Notes: generated by a model not told the origin, from the letters alone. A DNA stretch of 32,917 nucleotides from a virus (IMGVR_UViG_3300036828_001637:1-32917); one strand, 5' to 3'; positions 9,166 through 17,445 are shown, numbered from the stretch's first letter. Translations and numbers: made by a program.

Positions 9166-9696
9166 TTAGCCCGGATAAACGGTCATGATGTCACCGTCGT
9201 AACTGACGCCACCGGTGAAGAGATAACCGGCGACGTCCTGAATAATATTGAGCCCGATAAGGTGTCGGCTGGCGGGTTTGGCATCCGCGATGAGGCGCTC
9301 CATTTCGAGATACATTTCCTCGGTGATGCCGGTTTCCAGTACGCCGATATCGAGGCGAAAGGTGCCGGGCGGGTCGCGTGTTTCCCACCATTCCGTCACG
9401 TTAATCACGTACCCCAGCGGCTCGACCACACGTCGCACGGCACCGATGGTGCCTTTGCGACTGTGAATATAAAAAGCGGCCCGGATAACCTCACGTTTAG
9501 TCTCTTCCGGCCAGTCGCTGTCCCACCGGTCGACCGAGTACGCCCACGCCAGCCACGGCAGCAGATTCACCGGGCAGTTGTCCGGGTTCCACAGGCGGCG
9601 CAGCGGGACCGGGATATTTTCAATTTCCGCACAGGCGCGGGCGGCAGCGACCTCCAGCGTGGATGACCCGACCGGCAACAGGCGGACATTACTCAT
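9166..9696 (-). CDS. I: gpI, baseplate assembly protein
   Basis: P2 gpI-like baseplate protein (Phage_tail_P2_I family), 176 aa from the ATG at 9696, the same length as P2. Conserved features are the WNPDNCP and [14 protein letters not shown] segments near residues 36-57, then the C-terminal SRHLIGLNI. The open frame extends 37 codons upstream, but those overlap J in another frame and are not homologous. The proper start overlaps the J stop by eight bases. It forms the baseplate wedge with J and W. Confidence 0.95.
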   Translation of the reverse strand: MSNVRLLPVGSSTLEVAAARACAEIENIPVPLRRLWNPDNCPVNLLPWLAWAYSVDRWDSDWPEETKREVIRAAFYIHSRKGTIGAVRRVVEPLGYVINVTEWWETRDPPGTFRLDIGVLETGITEEMYLEMERLIADAKPASRHLIGLNIIQDVAGYLFTGGVSYDGDIMTVYPG

Positions 9697-10597
9697 CGGA
9701 GCCCCCGAGACGGATTTGATACGCGGTGCAAAAAGAGGCCTGCGTTTTATCGAGCACGATGTCAGCGGCCGGTGCCGCCAGCTCGACTCGCTGCACGCCT
9801 TCCACATGCAGCGCGGCGTAAATGGCTGACTGGCGAATGTCGCGCCCGAGGCGATGCTGAGCGCTGATATAGGCTTTTAGTTTCGCTTCGGCTGCGGCTG
9901 TAATGGGTTCACTTTCCGGGCCGGGGTAGATGTAGAGCGTCGCATCGATGGTGTAGTCGACAATCGCCGCCGACTGGACCGTCACCCGGTCGGCAACCGG
10001 CCGCACGTCTTCATCGTTGAGCGCGTTACGCACCACCGCAAGCAGATTTTCAGAAGCCGCGCCATTGTTTTCGCGAGAAAGTACGGAAACGGACACACAC
10101 GCAGGCTCAGGGCTGACGACCGAAATATCGGCGACCCGGCCATCGGCGCTGCGACCGTGAAACTCATACGCCCCCACTGGTCCGGCGACGCTTAAGCCCT
10201 CAAAAGCCTGTTGCGCCCGCAGACGAAAATCGGTGTCGGATTCCATGACCGCCGGGGTCGGCGGGATTGTGCTGTCGTCGGCGGGCGTGATGACCAGACG
10301 GGGGGTATTGGTGTTCGCCGCCATCACATCGAGGTCGTTATTTTCGGCATAGGCCAAGGTGACGGCCAGCGCCGCCTCGTTCACCCGCTGACGCCACAGC
10401 ACTTCCCGGTAGGCGTTTTCTTCCAGGTATTTGACCAGCGGCTCGGACTCGAGCGCGAGCGTACGGGCGACAGCCTCCTGCTGGTCTTCCGGGTAGAGCG
10501 AAATCAGCGTCGCCTTTCGCTCGGCAAGGATGGATTCATAATCCAGCGTTTCCACCACGTCGGGCGCGGGGAGCTGGCTCAGGTCGATAATGGCCAT
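9689..10597 (-). CDS. J: gpJ, baseplate wedge protein
   Basis: Baseplate protein J family (gp6-like), 302 aa as in P2. It starts MAIIDLSQLPAPDVVETLDYE, the family signature, and contains the conserved LLKYLEENAYREVLWRQRVNEAA-like and GRVADISVVSPEP segments. It lies between W (five bases upstream) and I (eight-base overlap) in the V-W-J-I-H-G operon. Confidence 0.96.
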   Translation of the reverse strand: MAIIDLSQLPAPDVVETLDYESILAERKATLISLYPEDQQEAVARTLALESEPLVKYLEENAYREVLWRQRVNEAALAVTLAYAENNDLDVMAANTNTPRLVITPADDSTIPPTPAVMESDTDFRLRAQQAFEGLSVAGPVGAYEFHGRSADGRVADISVVSPEPACVSVSVLSRENNGAASENLLAVVRNALNDEDVRPVADRVTVQSAAIVDYTIDATLYIYPGPESEPITAAAEAKLKAYISAQHRLGRDIRQSAIYAALHVEGVQRVELAAPAADIVLDKTQASFCTAYQIRLGGSDE

Positions 10598-10601
10598 AGG
10601 T

Positions 10602-10949
10602 TCAACTCACTGGAATGGTCAGGGATAACGGGGCGCTGCTGCCTTTGATTTCACCGGTCAAATCAACCATCATCTGACCGTTAAACTGCCGCTCAATGGT
10701 CAGCGACGTGAGGGTGACGCGCGGCTCCCACTTCAGCAGCGCCATATAACAGGCACACATCAACTGGAGATCCAGCGCATCGTTTTGTGGCATATCAATC
10801 AGGGATGACAGCAACGAGCCATACTCACGACGCATCACCCGCGACCCGACCGGCGTGCGCAGGATGTCACTCATACTCTGGCGAATATGGTCAGCATCAG
10901 TAATTGCCCGTCCGGTATCGCGATGCATACCGATATAACGACTCGTCAT
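10602..10949 (-). CDS. W: gpW, baseplate wedge protein (gp25-like lysozyme family)
   Basis: 115-aa baseplate protein of the T4 gp25 family. Seen: IGMHRDTGRAI near the start, then the conserved RVMRREYGS-LL-LID segment around residues 38-53 that forms the core wedge (EPR/gp25 fold). Its ATG overlaps the V stop (ATGA), so it is coupled to V. It initiates sheath polymerisation in the family. Confidence 0.95.
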   Translation of the reverse strand: MTSRYIGMHRDTGRAITDADHIRQSMSDILRTPVGSRVMRREYGSLLSSLIDMPQNDALDLQLMCACYMALLKWEPRVTLTSLTIERQFNGQMMVDLTGEIKGSSAPLSLTIPVS

Positions 10950-11587
10950 TTCGTACCCTCCGTCCGGCTATTACCGCGTTCGACGCCGCCGTGGTCGTGG
11001 TCATCCACCTGCACGCCATTGGAGGTAAATTTCCCGCCCGCATGCTCGATGTCACCGCTCATCTTCCCGCCCTTCTGTACTTCGAGCGTGCCGGTGATGA
11101 GTTTGTTGGTACACACGACTTCGGGCGTATCGAGCGTGACGCGGGTGTCGGCCTTAATCAGCACGACCGGCACCGTGGCGGTAATGGACTCTTTTGCGGT
11201 AACGTCTGCGGTGGTGATGCCACTAACCGAAAGCGCCCCGATGTCGGGCTCGTACTCGATGACCGCGCCGTCGGGAAAAGCAATATGAAACGCATCGGCA
11301 GAGGCCGAAGGTGCAGGAAAATCATCAGAGAAAATGCCGGGCAGCACAAACGCAGTGTCGAGTTCGCCGCCAATGGCGAGGATTAGCACCTGCTCACCAA
11401 CCGAAGGAGCCCACCAAGAACGCGAGCGCCCGGCGCGGGAGGTCAACCACTGAAGCCAATCGGTAACAATCCCGCCAGTCTGCACGCGACAGCGACCGGC
11501 ATCGAGGTCAGTCTCAATGATGACGCCGGTGCGGATAAGGTTGCGCAGAACGCGTAGAATGTCCTGGAGAGTGGCTTGAGTTTTCAT
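10946..11587 (-). CDS. V: gpV, tail spike / membrane-piercing baseplate protein
   Basis: P2 gpV-like spike, 213 aa (P2: 211). The N-terminal OB-fold includes AGRCRVQTGG and TDWLQWLT-RAGRSR-WWAPSVGEQV. The middle repeats VTATVPVVLIKADTRVTLDTPEVVCT form the triple beta-helix. The C-terminal tip has HDHGG, the HxH iron-binding apex known from P2 gpV. The frame is open 23 codons further upstream, but the ATG at 11587 matches P2. No strong Shine-Dalgarno site precedes this ATG, and the predicted Ogr-promoter start would fall almost at it. Confidence 0.95.
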   Translation of the reverse strand: MKTQATLQDILRVLRNLIRTGVIIETDLDAGRCRVQTGGIVTDWLQWLTSRAGRSRSWWAPSVGEQVLILAIGGELDTAFVLPGIFSDDFPAPSASADAFHIAFPDGAVIEYEPDIGALSVSGITTADVTAKESITATVPVVLIKADTRVTLDTPEVVCTNKLITGTLEVQKGGKMSGDIEHAGGKFTSNGVQVDDHDHGGVERGNSRTEGTK

Positions 11588-11652
11588 ACATGAGAGAATG
11601 CCGCCGGTCAAGATTCGTAGCAATACAGGCCGTATGTACAGCCTGTAGTACA
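11588..11652 (-). promoter_or_regulatory. Ogr-activated late promoter PV with perfect TGT-N12-ACA box
   Basis: A perfect 18-bp Ogr dyad, TGT-N12-ACA, at 11635-11652. With the usual box centre near -55, transcription would start around 11588, one base before the V ATG at 11587. The position upstream of V is that of P2 PV. The short leader implied by this spacing is odd and may mean the start site is slightly different here. Confidence 0.65.
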
Positions 11653-11660
11653 ACATTCTA

Positions 11661-12428
11661 CTAACCGAAAAGATTTGTTAGAGTAGAGAATGGATACGAT
11701 AAAACTTGTATAAAGTAATTAGTATTACCTTGCGAATCTGAAAACATAACGCCTGACAAGAAAAGATAAGCCATATATCCCATTGCTATCATCAGAGCGC
11801 AGAACCTAAAGATGTCGTTCCCATCTCTAGCTACTGTGTAAGCAAATGACAAATAGAACCCCAAAACAATCAATGCTGGGCACGCAATACTTGAGACCAC
11901 AACAAAGAAAAAATCATGTGTTTGCAATGGCACATCAAAGAGCCCCATGAAGCGATACCCTGATATATACTCGTAAATCGAATACAGTTTGGGATAAAGA
12001 TCAATGTAATTGCCCATAATTTTTGACGAACAATAAAAAAGAACACCCACTATAAGCATAGCGAGGGGGTACATAACATCCCACCCTCTACTAAATCCAT
12101 GTAGCCTTATCGTATAAATCACCCCTGCAACACTAAACAAAGGCAGCAGAAATGCTAAAGAACCAAGCAAATTGACATAAAAAAGAGGAAACATGTGAAA
12201 CGTAATCATCATCACGAAAGCAAACACTTTCACAGAAAACGCCATCTCTTTCCTGACGGAAACCATTGCCTGATTGTAGATGACGATATTGTTATCCCCA
12301 TTTATATTTGGGCTTTGCGTCCTAACATCACTTCGTAGGTTAAGGTTGATTTTGGCGATTTTAAAACTGAATATAGCCCCTACTGAAATAGCAATTAGTG
12401 ACTCAATATTAAGTAAATTCTCAAGCAT
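11661..12428 (-). CDS. Polytopic membrane protein in the orf30 cargo locus
   Basis: Unrecognised 255-aa protein with about six hydrophobic segments (roughly residues 9-24, 62-82, 86-105, 122-135, 172-196, 208-226). Between the first and second lies a polar stretch with an INGDNNIVIYNQ motif. The frame could extend to a TTG at 12491, but the ATG at 12428 follows an AAGGGA-like site and lies downstream of a plausible promoter that overlaps the upstream part. It occupies the place of P2 orf30 between S and V and is strikingly AT-rich beside GC-rich late genes, a sign of separate acquisition. It is probably expressed from the prophage. Its function is unknown; superinfection exclusion at the inner membrane is one possibility only. 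Confidence 0.72.
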   Translation of the reverse strand: MLENLLNIESLIAISVGAIFSFKIAKINLNLRSDVRTQSPNINGDNNIVIYNQAMVSVRKEMAFSVKVFAFVMMITFHMFPLFYVNLLGSLAFLLPLFSVAGVIYTIRLHGFSRGWDVMYPLAMLIVGVLFYCSSKIMGNYIDLYPKLYSIYEYISGYRFMGLFDVPLQTHDFFFVVVSSIACPALIVLGFYLSFAYTVARDGNDIFRFCALMIAMGYMAYLFLSGVMFSDSQGNTNYFIQVLSYPFSTLTNLFG

Positions 12429-12461
12429 TTCCCTTGTATCCCTCACGTTTTCCGAAGGCTT

Positions 12462-12491
12462 AGAATAATCAAGCCTAATTCCGTGAGTCAA
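12462..12491 (-). promoter_or_regulatory. Candidate sigma70 promoter of the V/S-locus cargo gene
   Basis: On the minus strand: -35 TTGACT (12491-12486), 18-base spacer, -10 TATTCT (12467-12462), ending 34 bases before the ATG at 12428. It supports independent, Ogr-free expression of this gene in the lysogen. Confidence 0.4.
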
Positions 12492-12549
12492 GAAATCCTT
12501 AACTACATAGGTATAATAATTAAACGACCCAACATTTAATTATCATGCC

Positions 12550-12571
12550 AAAAAAATTGCATATGAAATGC
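12550..12571 (-). terminator. Weak hairpin with T-run after S
   Basis: Just after the S stop, on the minus strand, GCAT-TTCAT-ATGC is followed by AA and seven Ts. The stem is only 4-5 bp, but the position, at the end of the O-to-S late operon, suits a terminator. Confidence 0.4.
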
Positions 12572-12581
12572 TCGAAGTTAG

Positions 12582-13031
12582 TCACATTCCTAGATGTTTG
12601 ATAATAAGCTCATCAATATCGTGCTTTTCTGACTGGCCGAAACCAAGCAGCGGACGCTTCGGATATTGCACATCTTGACTGCGTGGGTTTGGCCGGTCTT
12701 TTAGTCCGTACTGATGCACTTTAACCATACGCTGAACCTTCCCGGTAAATTCCACCACAGCAGCATCATCGCGCCCAATGGTTTTCAGGTAGCGGTTGGT
12801 GCGTAGCTTCGCGAACATCTCCCGCTTTATTCTGCCGCTCTTGGCTCTGACCGGCTGGCGCTTACGGGCGGCATACGGAGTGCCGTCCGGTGCGGTCTGC
12901 GTTTTAATACGACGTTGCTGTGACGTGCGCAGCTTCTTCGCTATATCTGCGGCCATCCGTCGACGGTTCGTCGGTGACAGTGCCGCAATCAGCCCGGCCA
13001 GCCGGTCATCAAAGGCTTTAAATTCATTCAT
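12582..13031 (-). CDS. S: gpS, tail completion protein
   Basis: P2 gpS-like tail completion protein, 149 aa (P2: 150). Conserved DGTPYAARK, KREMFAKLRT and YPKRPLLGF segments (virion morphogenesis family PF05069). It overlaps the end of R by eight bases. S and R act together to finish the tail before head joining. Last gene of the leftward O-S late operon. Confidence 0.95.
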   Translation of the reverse strand: MNEFKAFDDRLAGLIAALSPTNRRRMAADIAKKLRTSQQRRIKTQTAPDGTPYAARKRQPVRAKSGRIKREMFAKLRTNRYLKTIGRDDAAVVEFTGKVQRMVKVHQYGLKDRPNPRSQDVQYPKRPLLGFGQSEKHDIDELIIKHLGM

Positions 13032-13491
13032 TCCATTCGCTCACAAGCTCGCCGTGAACATAGAGCTGCATCGGCCGGGTGATCGGTTCGGGCGGCTGCG
13101 GCTCGGGGGCATGCTCGATGTGCAGCTCGACTCCGACCTCTTTGACTATCGTGCGCTCGCTCAGTAACAGGCTGATGCTGAGATCGATGCTGTCGTCGTT
13201 GTTAATATCGGCGTCATAGGTGAAGCCGCGCTTACGCCCCTCATCAGTGGTCATGATGTCGGCCTGATTAACGCGCAGCCACGCCTGAATCGGCACGAGG
13301 ATCAGGTCTATATCCCCCGGGAAATCCGTCACGATAACGTTCAGCGTGTACTGATTTTCAAACGACAGCGATGTGGCGAGCGTCGAGGCCAGTTTTCCGT
13401 TATCGATAAAAATGCGCAACATTTCAGGATTGGCTTTCAGTACCGGCACAGCATCAGTTAAAGCCTTGCGCAGACTCGTCGGTTTGAACAT
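13024..13491 (-). CDS. R: gpR, tail completion protein
   Basis: P2 gpR-like tail completion protein of 155 aa, the same length as P2. Shared segments: LRKALTDAVPVLK, LNVIVTDFPGD, DIMTTDEGRK-GFT, and the end MQLYVHGELVSEW. The C-terminal part has a Glu/Pro-rich stretch. Its start lies inside the end of the o-spanin frame (38-base overlap). Confidence 0.95.
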   Translation of the reverse strand: MFKPTSLRKALTDAVPVLKANPEMLRIFIDNGKLASTLATSLSFENQYTLNVIVTDFPGDIDLILVPIQAWLRVNQADIMTTDEGRKRGFTYDADINNDDSIDLSISLLLSERTIVKEVGVELHIEHAPEPQPPEPITRPMQLYVHGELVSEWNE

Positions 13492-13744
13492 CTGTTTTGT
13501 CCTGGCATTCTTTTATCGTTTCGACCTGAAGCGCACAGCTTTCGAGCGCGGTTTCGAGCTGGCGAATATCGGCGCTCAGGTCACCATTAGTGAGCGGATC
13601 ACTCCCCGGCATCGGGCACAGACTCACCCTCGGGCAGGCGTTCAGCACAACGACCGGCTGATGCACAGGGGGCGCGTCGGTGCAGGCCGCGCACAACATC
13701 AGGCAGCTCAGTAGCGTACCAGCGCCGTAAATCTTCGTTTTCAT
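13454..13744 (-). CDS. lysC: LysC-like outer-membrane spanin lipoprotein
   Basis: O-spanin of 96 aa encoded out of frame within and beyond lysB, the standard embedded spanin layout. The N-terminus MKTKIYGAGTLL is followed by a hydrophobic stretch and a lipobox LCAAC (Cys at residue 21), so signal peptidase II would give an outer-membrane lipoprotein of about 76 residues. The mature part is Pro/Cys-rich (ACPRVSLCPMPG). With LysB it fuses inner and outer membranes at the end of lysis. Its 3' end overlaps R. Confidence 0.88.
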   Translation of the reverse strand: MKTKIYGAGTLLSCLMLCAACTDAPPVHQPVVVLNACPRVSLCPMPGSDPLTNGDLSADIRQLETALESCALQVETIKECQDKTDVQTDESAQGFN

Positions 13745-14012
13745 TGAGTAGCCTCGTGATGGTTTGCTCGCGACGCTGCGCGCGCTTTGCAGCAGTGTCG
13801 AGTTTCTGGCGCAGTTTTACCTGCGCGCGGTCATTGTCGGCACTCAGGCGCTGCGTGGTAATGAGCTGGTCTTTCAGCATGTCGACAATTCGTTTCTGGT
13901 CAGTGGCGACGTCGTTTGCACGGTTAAACGAGCGGCTGAGTTTGGTGTTCTCATGCTTCAGCCATGCCAGCGCCACGATGGCCAGAGCCAGTAAAATAAT
14001 CAGTGTTTTCAT
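13599..14012 (-). CDS. lysB: LysB-like inner-membrane spanin
   Basis: I-spanin of 137 aa. One N-terminal transmembrane segment (residues about 3-18, LIILLALAIVALAWL) is followed by a long charged coiled-coil (about 20-95), the typical Rz-like architecture. The ATG at 14012 overlaps the endolysin stop (ATGA) and has GGGGGG just upstream. It pairs with the embedded LysC. P2 lysA, which lies between K and lysB in P2, is absent here because the endolysin runs directly into this gene. Confidence 0.88.
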   Translation of the reverse strand: MKTLIILLALAIVALAWLKHENTKLSRSFNRANDVATDQKRIVDMLKDQLITTQRLSADNDRAQVKLRQKLDTAAKRAQRREQTITRLLNENEDLRRWYATELPDVVRGLHRRAPCASAGRCAERLPEGESVPDAGE

Positions 14013-14518
14013 TTTCCCCCCTGCATACAGCGCGACCATTCCCGGGTGCGACGGTTTTCAAGTCCGGTGTTTTTAACCCCGTTCACATACACCCAGCGGC
14101 CGAGCTGGTCGCATGCCTGCCCCCACTGCTGACGTTTAATAAACGAGACCAGCGTCGAGCGACAGGCCGCGCCAGTGCCGACGTTAAAGGCGAAGCTGAC
14201 GAGCGAGTCATAGACCGGCTGCGGCATTTTGACCGGTGCGCATACCGCCAGCCGCCGCTCGGTGCTGAGCACATCGGCGACCAGATTTGCCGCCGCCTGA
14301 CGCTCGGTGATGTCGCGTTTCGGTACCACCCCGGCAGTGTGGCCGATGCCTGATGTCCACACACCTGCGCTGCACTGGTAGGGGCGCAACCGGCACCCCT
14401 CAAGGTCGGCAATCAGGGCGAGACCGTCAGGCGAGGTATTCAGCAGACGAAAATCAGGCACCAGTGCCGCCAGCGCCAGCACGACGGCCACACTGCAACG
14501 TTTAACGACTGAGGCCAC
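14009..14518 (-). CDS. SAR endolysin (T4-lysozyme/GH24 type)
   Basis: Muramidase of 169 aa that cleaves peptidoglycan. The catalytic triad spacing E-x8-C-x5-T (E40, C49, T55, in DLEGCR...YQCSAGVWTSGIGH) is that of phage 21 R and relatives. A weakly hydrophobic N-terminal segment (residues 8-20, CSVAVVLALAALV) looks like a signal-arrest-release domain, so the enzyme can be exported by Sec and wait inactive in the membrane. The start is GTG with AAGGGGG six bases upstream, overlapping the holin end by 17 bases. It is unrelated in sequence to P2 gpK, so the lysis enzyme has been exchanged. Confidence 0.9.
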   Translation of the reverse strand: MASVVKRCSVAVVLALAALVPDFRLLNTSPDGLALIADLEGCRLRPYQCSAGVWTSGIGHTAGVVPKRDITERQAAANLVADVLSTERRLAVCAPVKMPQPVYDSLVSFAFNVGTGAACRSTLVSFIKRQQWGQACDQLGRWVYVNGVKNTGLENRRTREWSRCMQGGK

Positions 14519-14711
14519 GCATTACCCCCTTATCGATTCCGGCTGCGACGAGATAGCGGTATGTCTGACGGCGGTACCAGAAATTCACCAGCGCGGTGAA
14601 AATGGCGCAACCGCCGCCGACATACAGCGCGAGTTTTTCCGGGGTCTGCGTGCCAAAATAGGCCAGCGCCACGGAAAACCAGTACGTCAGAAAAGTTGTT
14701 ATTTTTTCCAT
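14502..14711 (-). CDS. S21-like small holin (probable pinholin)
   Basis: 69-aa protein starting MEKITTFLTYWFS, resembling phage 21 S (MDKI-T start). Two hydrophobic segments (about residues 7-23 and 30-48) and a basic C-terminus (YRRQTYRYL...MRGLSR). It would depolarise the membrane and release the SAR endolysin. It occupies the place of P2 gene Y but is shorter than gpY (93 aa) and does not resemble it. The frame is open from a GTG at 14723 that overlaps X; ATG 14711 is preferred from the S21 comparison. Confidence 0.8.
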   Translation of the reverse strand: MEKITTFLTYWFSVALAYFGTQTPEKLALYVGGGCAIFTALVNFWYRRQTYRYLVAAGIDKGVMRGLSR

Positions 14712-14713
14712 CG

Positions 14714-14917
14714 TTAATCCCACAGGTTGACGGTCTCCGTGACAGGGGCCGTGTCGACTTCCGGCAAACTGACCCGCGTACCATGCGGCAGAATAGGCCC
14801 CAGTTCGGCAAGCCCCGGATTAGCCTCAAGCACGGCCTCGACAATGCCCCCGGTACGCCCGTAGTGACGAAAGCACAGTGCATCGAGGGTGTCGCCCTGC
14901 TGCGCGATGACGTTCAT
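14714..14917 (-). CDS. X: gpX, tail protein
   Basis: P2 gpX-like tail protein of 67 aa, exactly the P2 length, of the LysM-like Phage_tail_X family. It has QQGDTLDALCFRHYGRT near the start and NPGLAELGPILPHGT in the middle. The ATG overlaps the L stop as TGATG. The frame is open 23 codons upstream but that part lies inside L. Confidence 0.95.
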   Translation of the reverse strand: MNVIAQQGDTLDALCFRHYGRTGGIVEAVLEANPGLAELGPILPHGTRVSLPEVDTAPVTETVNLWD

Positions 14918-15417
14918 CAGATTTGCCCCACGATGCAGCGGGCCTTGTCCTGAATGCGGGCCACGGACCAGCGCATATCCCGCCACATCTCATCGATGGT
15001 GCTGTCGATGCTGTCGGCCTTTTTGTCGCCTTTGGCGCTCGCATCCACCCCGCGATAACGCTCATAGAGCGTGGCGGTGGTCATCGCACACACCGCGTTG
15101 AAGTAGTGGAAAACGCGCACGCTCTCGCCATCAAGTTCGTCGGTGGGTACATCCTCAAGACAGGCATAACCGGCATCACGCTGAAGGTCACGCCACTCAC
15201 GCAACTCGGCGTTGGTTTCCGCTATCCCGGCCTTAATCGCCCGGCGCAGTCGTACAGGGGAAACCGTCTGCTCAAGGCGCATTTCTTCCCGCACACGCTT
15301 CGGATCCACATCCGGGAAAAAGGCGGTATTTTTAATCACCGGTTCCGCTTCCGGCACTGGCGGGATGACCACCGTCTCGCGCTTTTGCGTCGGGTTGTTT
15401 ACTACTAGCGTCGTCAT
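14917..15417 (-). CDS. L: gpL, head completion protein
   Basis: P2 gpL-like head completion/stabilisation protein, 166 aa (P2: 169). The C-terminal half is nearly the same as P2 (LYERYRGVDASAKGDKKADS). It fills the portal end of the packaged head so the tail can join. Followed by X with a TGATG overlap. Confidence 0.96.
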   Translation of the reverse strand: MTTLVVNNPTQKRETVVIPPVPEAEPVIKNTAFFPDVDPKRVREEMRLEQTVSPVRLRRAIKAGIAETNAELREWRDLQRDAGYACLEDVPTDELDGESVRVFHYFNAVCAMTTATLYERYRGVDASAKGDKKADSIDSTIDEMWRDMRWSVARIQDKARCIVGQI

Positions 15418-15513
15418 GACTACTTCGGAAATAGGTGGGCGGTGGACGCTGGCCTCAGTTCGGGTGAAACACCGACATCGGCCAGCGTGCCGCCCGGCGC
15501 GGGGCGCATTCTG

Positions 15514-16281
15514 TTAACCGGCGACTTTTCTCGGGCGACCTCGCCCGCGTTTCACCGGTGAATCGGATGTTTTTTTCATGACCTTTTTCGCGGGCTTCGG
15601 CGGTGTTTTCTTCACCGGTGCAACAGGCCGGGGCTTCGGGTTCAGCTCACGGTCGAGTCGCTCAATGTCTTTTTTGACGCCACAGCTTTCATCAAGCTGA
15701 ATGGCGCGTTGCAGGTGTGTCATTGCTTCTGCAAGTTGCCCGTTATCACGCAGCGTGAGACCGACAACCTTATGCAGACGGGCACGAACCTCGTCGGGCA
15801 TATCAGCAACACGGGTCATCCCGATAACGCTTAGCAGTGGCTGAACATCCACCGGCTGACAGGCGATACGGGCGCGAATGGCGGCAAGGGCCACTTCTTC
15901 GGCCAGCATGTACGGTGCGGTGCGCGAGTGACCGTCAGGCATCGATAAGCGGTAGTGCAGCGCATAGCGGGCAATCTCAATTGCGCCGGGAATATCACCG
16001 ACATCAAGACGCCACAGCATCACGGTCATCAGGATGTCATCCTGAGCGCCGGTGCCGGTCTCCAGCACACCGGTGACCCACGGCAGATAGAACGGCAACA
16101 GCTCGCGTTTTTTCTCAGCTTTGCGCTCTTTAGAATGGATTTGTTTTAGCGTCCGGCGGTCTGCGGCCAGCTTGACGAGCATCTGCTCGTAAGCCGTGGC
16201 ATGGCGCAGCGGATGTTGTTCCCGCTGCGATGCCTTTTCAGCCGAGACCCGCATCGCGTGACGCATTGCGGGGCTCGCCAT
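15514..16281 (-). CDS. M: gpM, small terminase subunit
   Basis: P2 gpM-like terminase small subunit/endonuclease, 255 aa (P2: 247), which cuts cos with gpP. Conserved: RHATAYEQMLVKLAADRRTLK, KRELLPFYLPWV, GAQDDILMTVMLWRLD. The C-terminus is a long basic Pro/Lys tail ending in an AT-hook-like RGRGRPRK, likely a DNA-binding arm. The start has GGAGG upstream, adjacent to the N stop. Confidence 0.95.
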   Translation of the reverse strand: MASPAMRHAMRVSAEKASQREQHPLRHATAYEQMLVKLAADRRTLKQIHSKERKAEKKRELLPFYLPWVTGVLETGTGAQDDILMTVMLWRLDVGDIPGAIEIARYALHYRLSMPDGHSRTAPYMLAEEVALAAIRARIACQPVDVQPLLSVIGMTRVADMPDEVRARLHKVVGLTLRDNGQLAEAMTHLQRAIQLDESCGVKKDIERLDRELNPKPRPVAPVKKTPPKPAKKVMKKTSDSPVKRGRGRPRKVAG

Positions 16282-16284
16282 CGG

Positions 16285-17445
16285 TTAAGCCTCCCCGCCG
16301 TCGGTAGTTGCACCCTTCGCAGCGCTATCGGCATTCATCGCCTGCAAGGCTTTCACCATTTCAGCCGCGAACACGCTCGCGCTGGTCGCTTCCGGGGTGG
16401 CCCCCTCTCCCTGCTCAAGGATTTCGATGTTTTCAATCAGGCAACCGGCCGCATAATCCTCGATAACGAAATCGACTTTCACCTGCTCGTAGTTTTCCAC
16501 CTGATCCAGTTTCGGGTTTTCAACGATATGACGGCGGTGCGCGTCTTCGTACAGGTAGATGGAAATGTTATCCAGCGTGGTGATAAAGATGCTGTTAGCC
16601 GGGAAGAACGGCGCACGCACGGCCTGTAACTGACCAATGGTTTTCTGGCTGACAATCAACTCAGCGGCGAGCTGTTCGCTGTTTGCCTGGAATTTGTTAA
16701 TCATCGGGAAATATTTATCGGTCAGGATGCGGCGACCGCAAATCACCACCATTTCCGGGTTTTCGCGGTGAATTTCTTCAATCAGCGATTCATGCCCGTC
16801 CATCACCAGCGCATCAAGGTTGGCGTAATGCCCGCCCTTGCCGACCTTGATCGTGTCCGAAATGACCGTACCGTCATCATCCAGAACCTTCGACATCACA
16901 CGCTCTGGCGCGTCTTCGCGGTATTTTTGCAGCCAGCCGACAGCCACATCCTGAAGCAACGGATTTTTCGCACGGTCAGATGTCGCGGCACGGCTCACGC
17001 CGTTAAAACCAATGGTGATGTAGTCCAGTGCCTGACGCTTGATGATGGCGTTACGGATGCGGATCTGAAAATCTTCAAAACGCGCCCACAGGTCGAGCTT
17101 GTTGTACTTCAGGTTGTAATCGAAATTGACCGGTTTGCAGAAGTAACGGAACGCATCCAGCTTCGAGAAATCTGCCGTTTTGCGCTCGACGCCGCCGTCA
17201 GTGTCGGTGGTGCTGGCGATGGTGCCGGTCACATCGATACCGACTTTTTCCTCGGTCAGTTCCCCCACAGTCACCATGTTGATGAGTTGCAGGAAGGAGG
17301 ACGACTGCTGGATTTTATCGAAGAGTTTCTGCGTGACAGACGGCTCGACGTTGAATTTTTTATCAAGGTCAGGCACCTCGACGCCGTTCAGTTCAGCGAG
17401 GCGGCTCAGGTATTTATTGAATTTAAAACGGGTCTCTTTACGCAT
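16285..17445 (-). CDS. N: gpN, major capsid protein
   Basis: P2 gpN-like major capsid protein (HK97 fold, Phage_cap_P2), 386 aa against 357 in P2. It starts MRKETRFKFNKYLSRLAELNG and keeps DVAVGWLQKYREDAPERVMSKV, GKGGHYANLDALVMD and HRRHIVENPKLDQVENYE. The N-terminus is probably trimmed by gpO. The C-terminus has about 25 extra Ala/Glu-rich residues (EQGEGATPEATSASV...). Size-determination by a P4-type satellite acts on this protein in P2. Confidence 0.96.
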   Translation of the reverse strand: MRKETRFKFNKYLSRLAELNGVEVPDLDKKFNVEPSVTQKLFDKIQQSSSFLQLINMVTVGELTEEKVGIDVTGTIASTTDTDGGVERKTADFSKLDAFRYFCKPVNFDYNLKYNKLDLWARFEDFQIRIRNAIIKRQALDYITIGFNGVSRAATSDRAKNPLLQDVAVGWLQKYREDAPERVMSKVLDDDGTVISDTIKVGKGGHYANLDALVMDGHESLIEEIHRENPEMVVICGRRILTDKYFPMINKFQANSEQLAAELIVSQKTIGQLQAVRAPFFPANSIFITTLDNISIYLYEDAHRRHIVENPKLDQVENYEQVKVDFVIEDYAAGCLIENIEILEQGEGATPEATSASVFAAEMVKALQAMNADSAAKGATTDGGEA

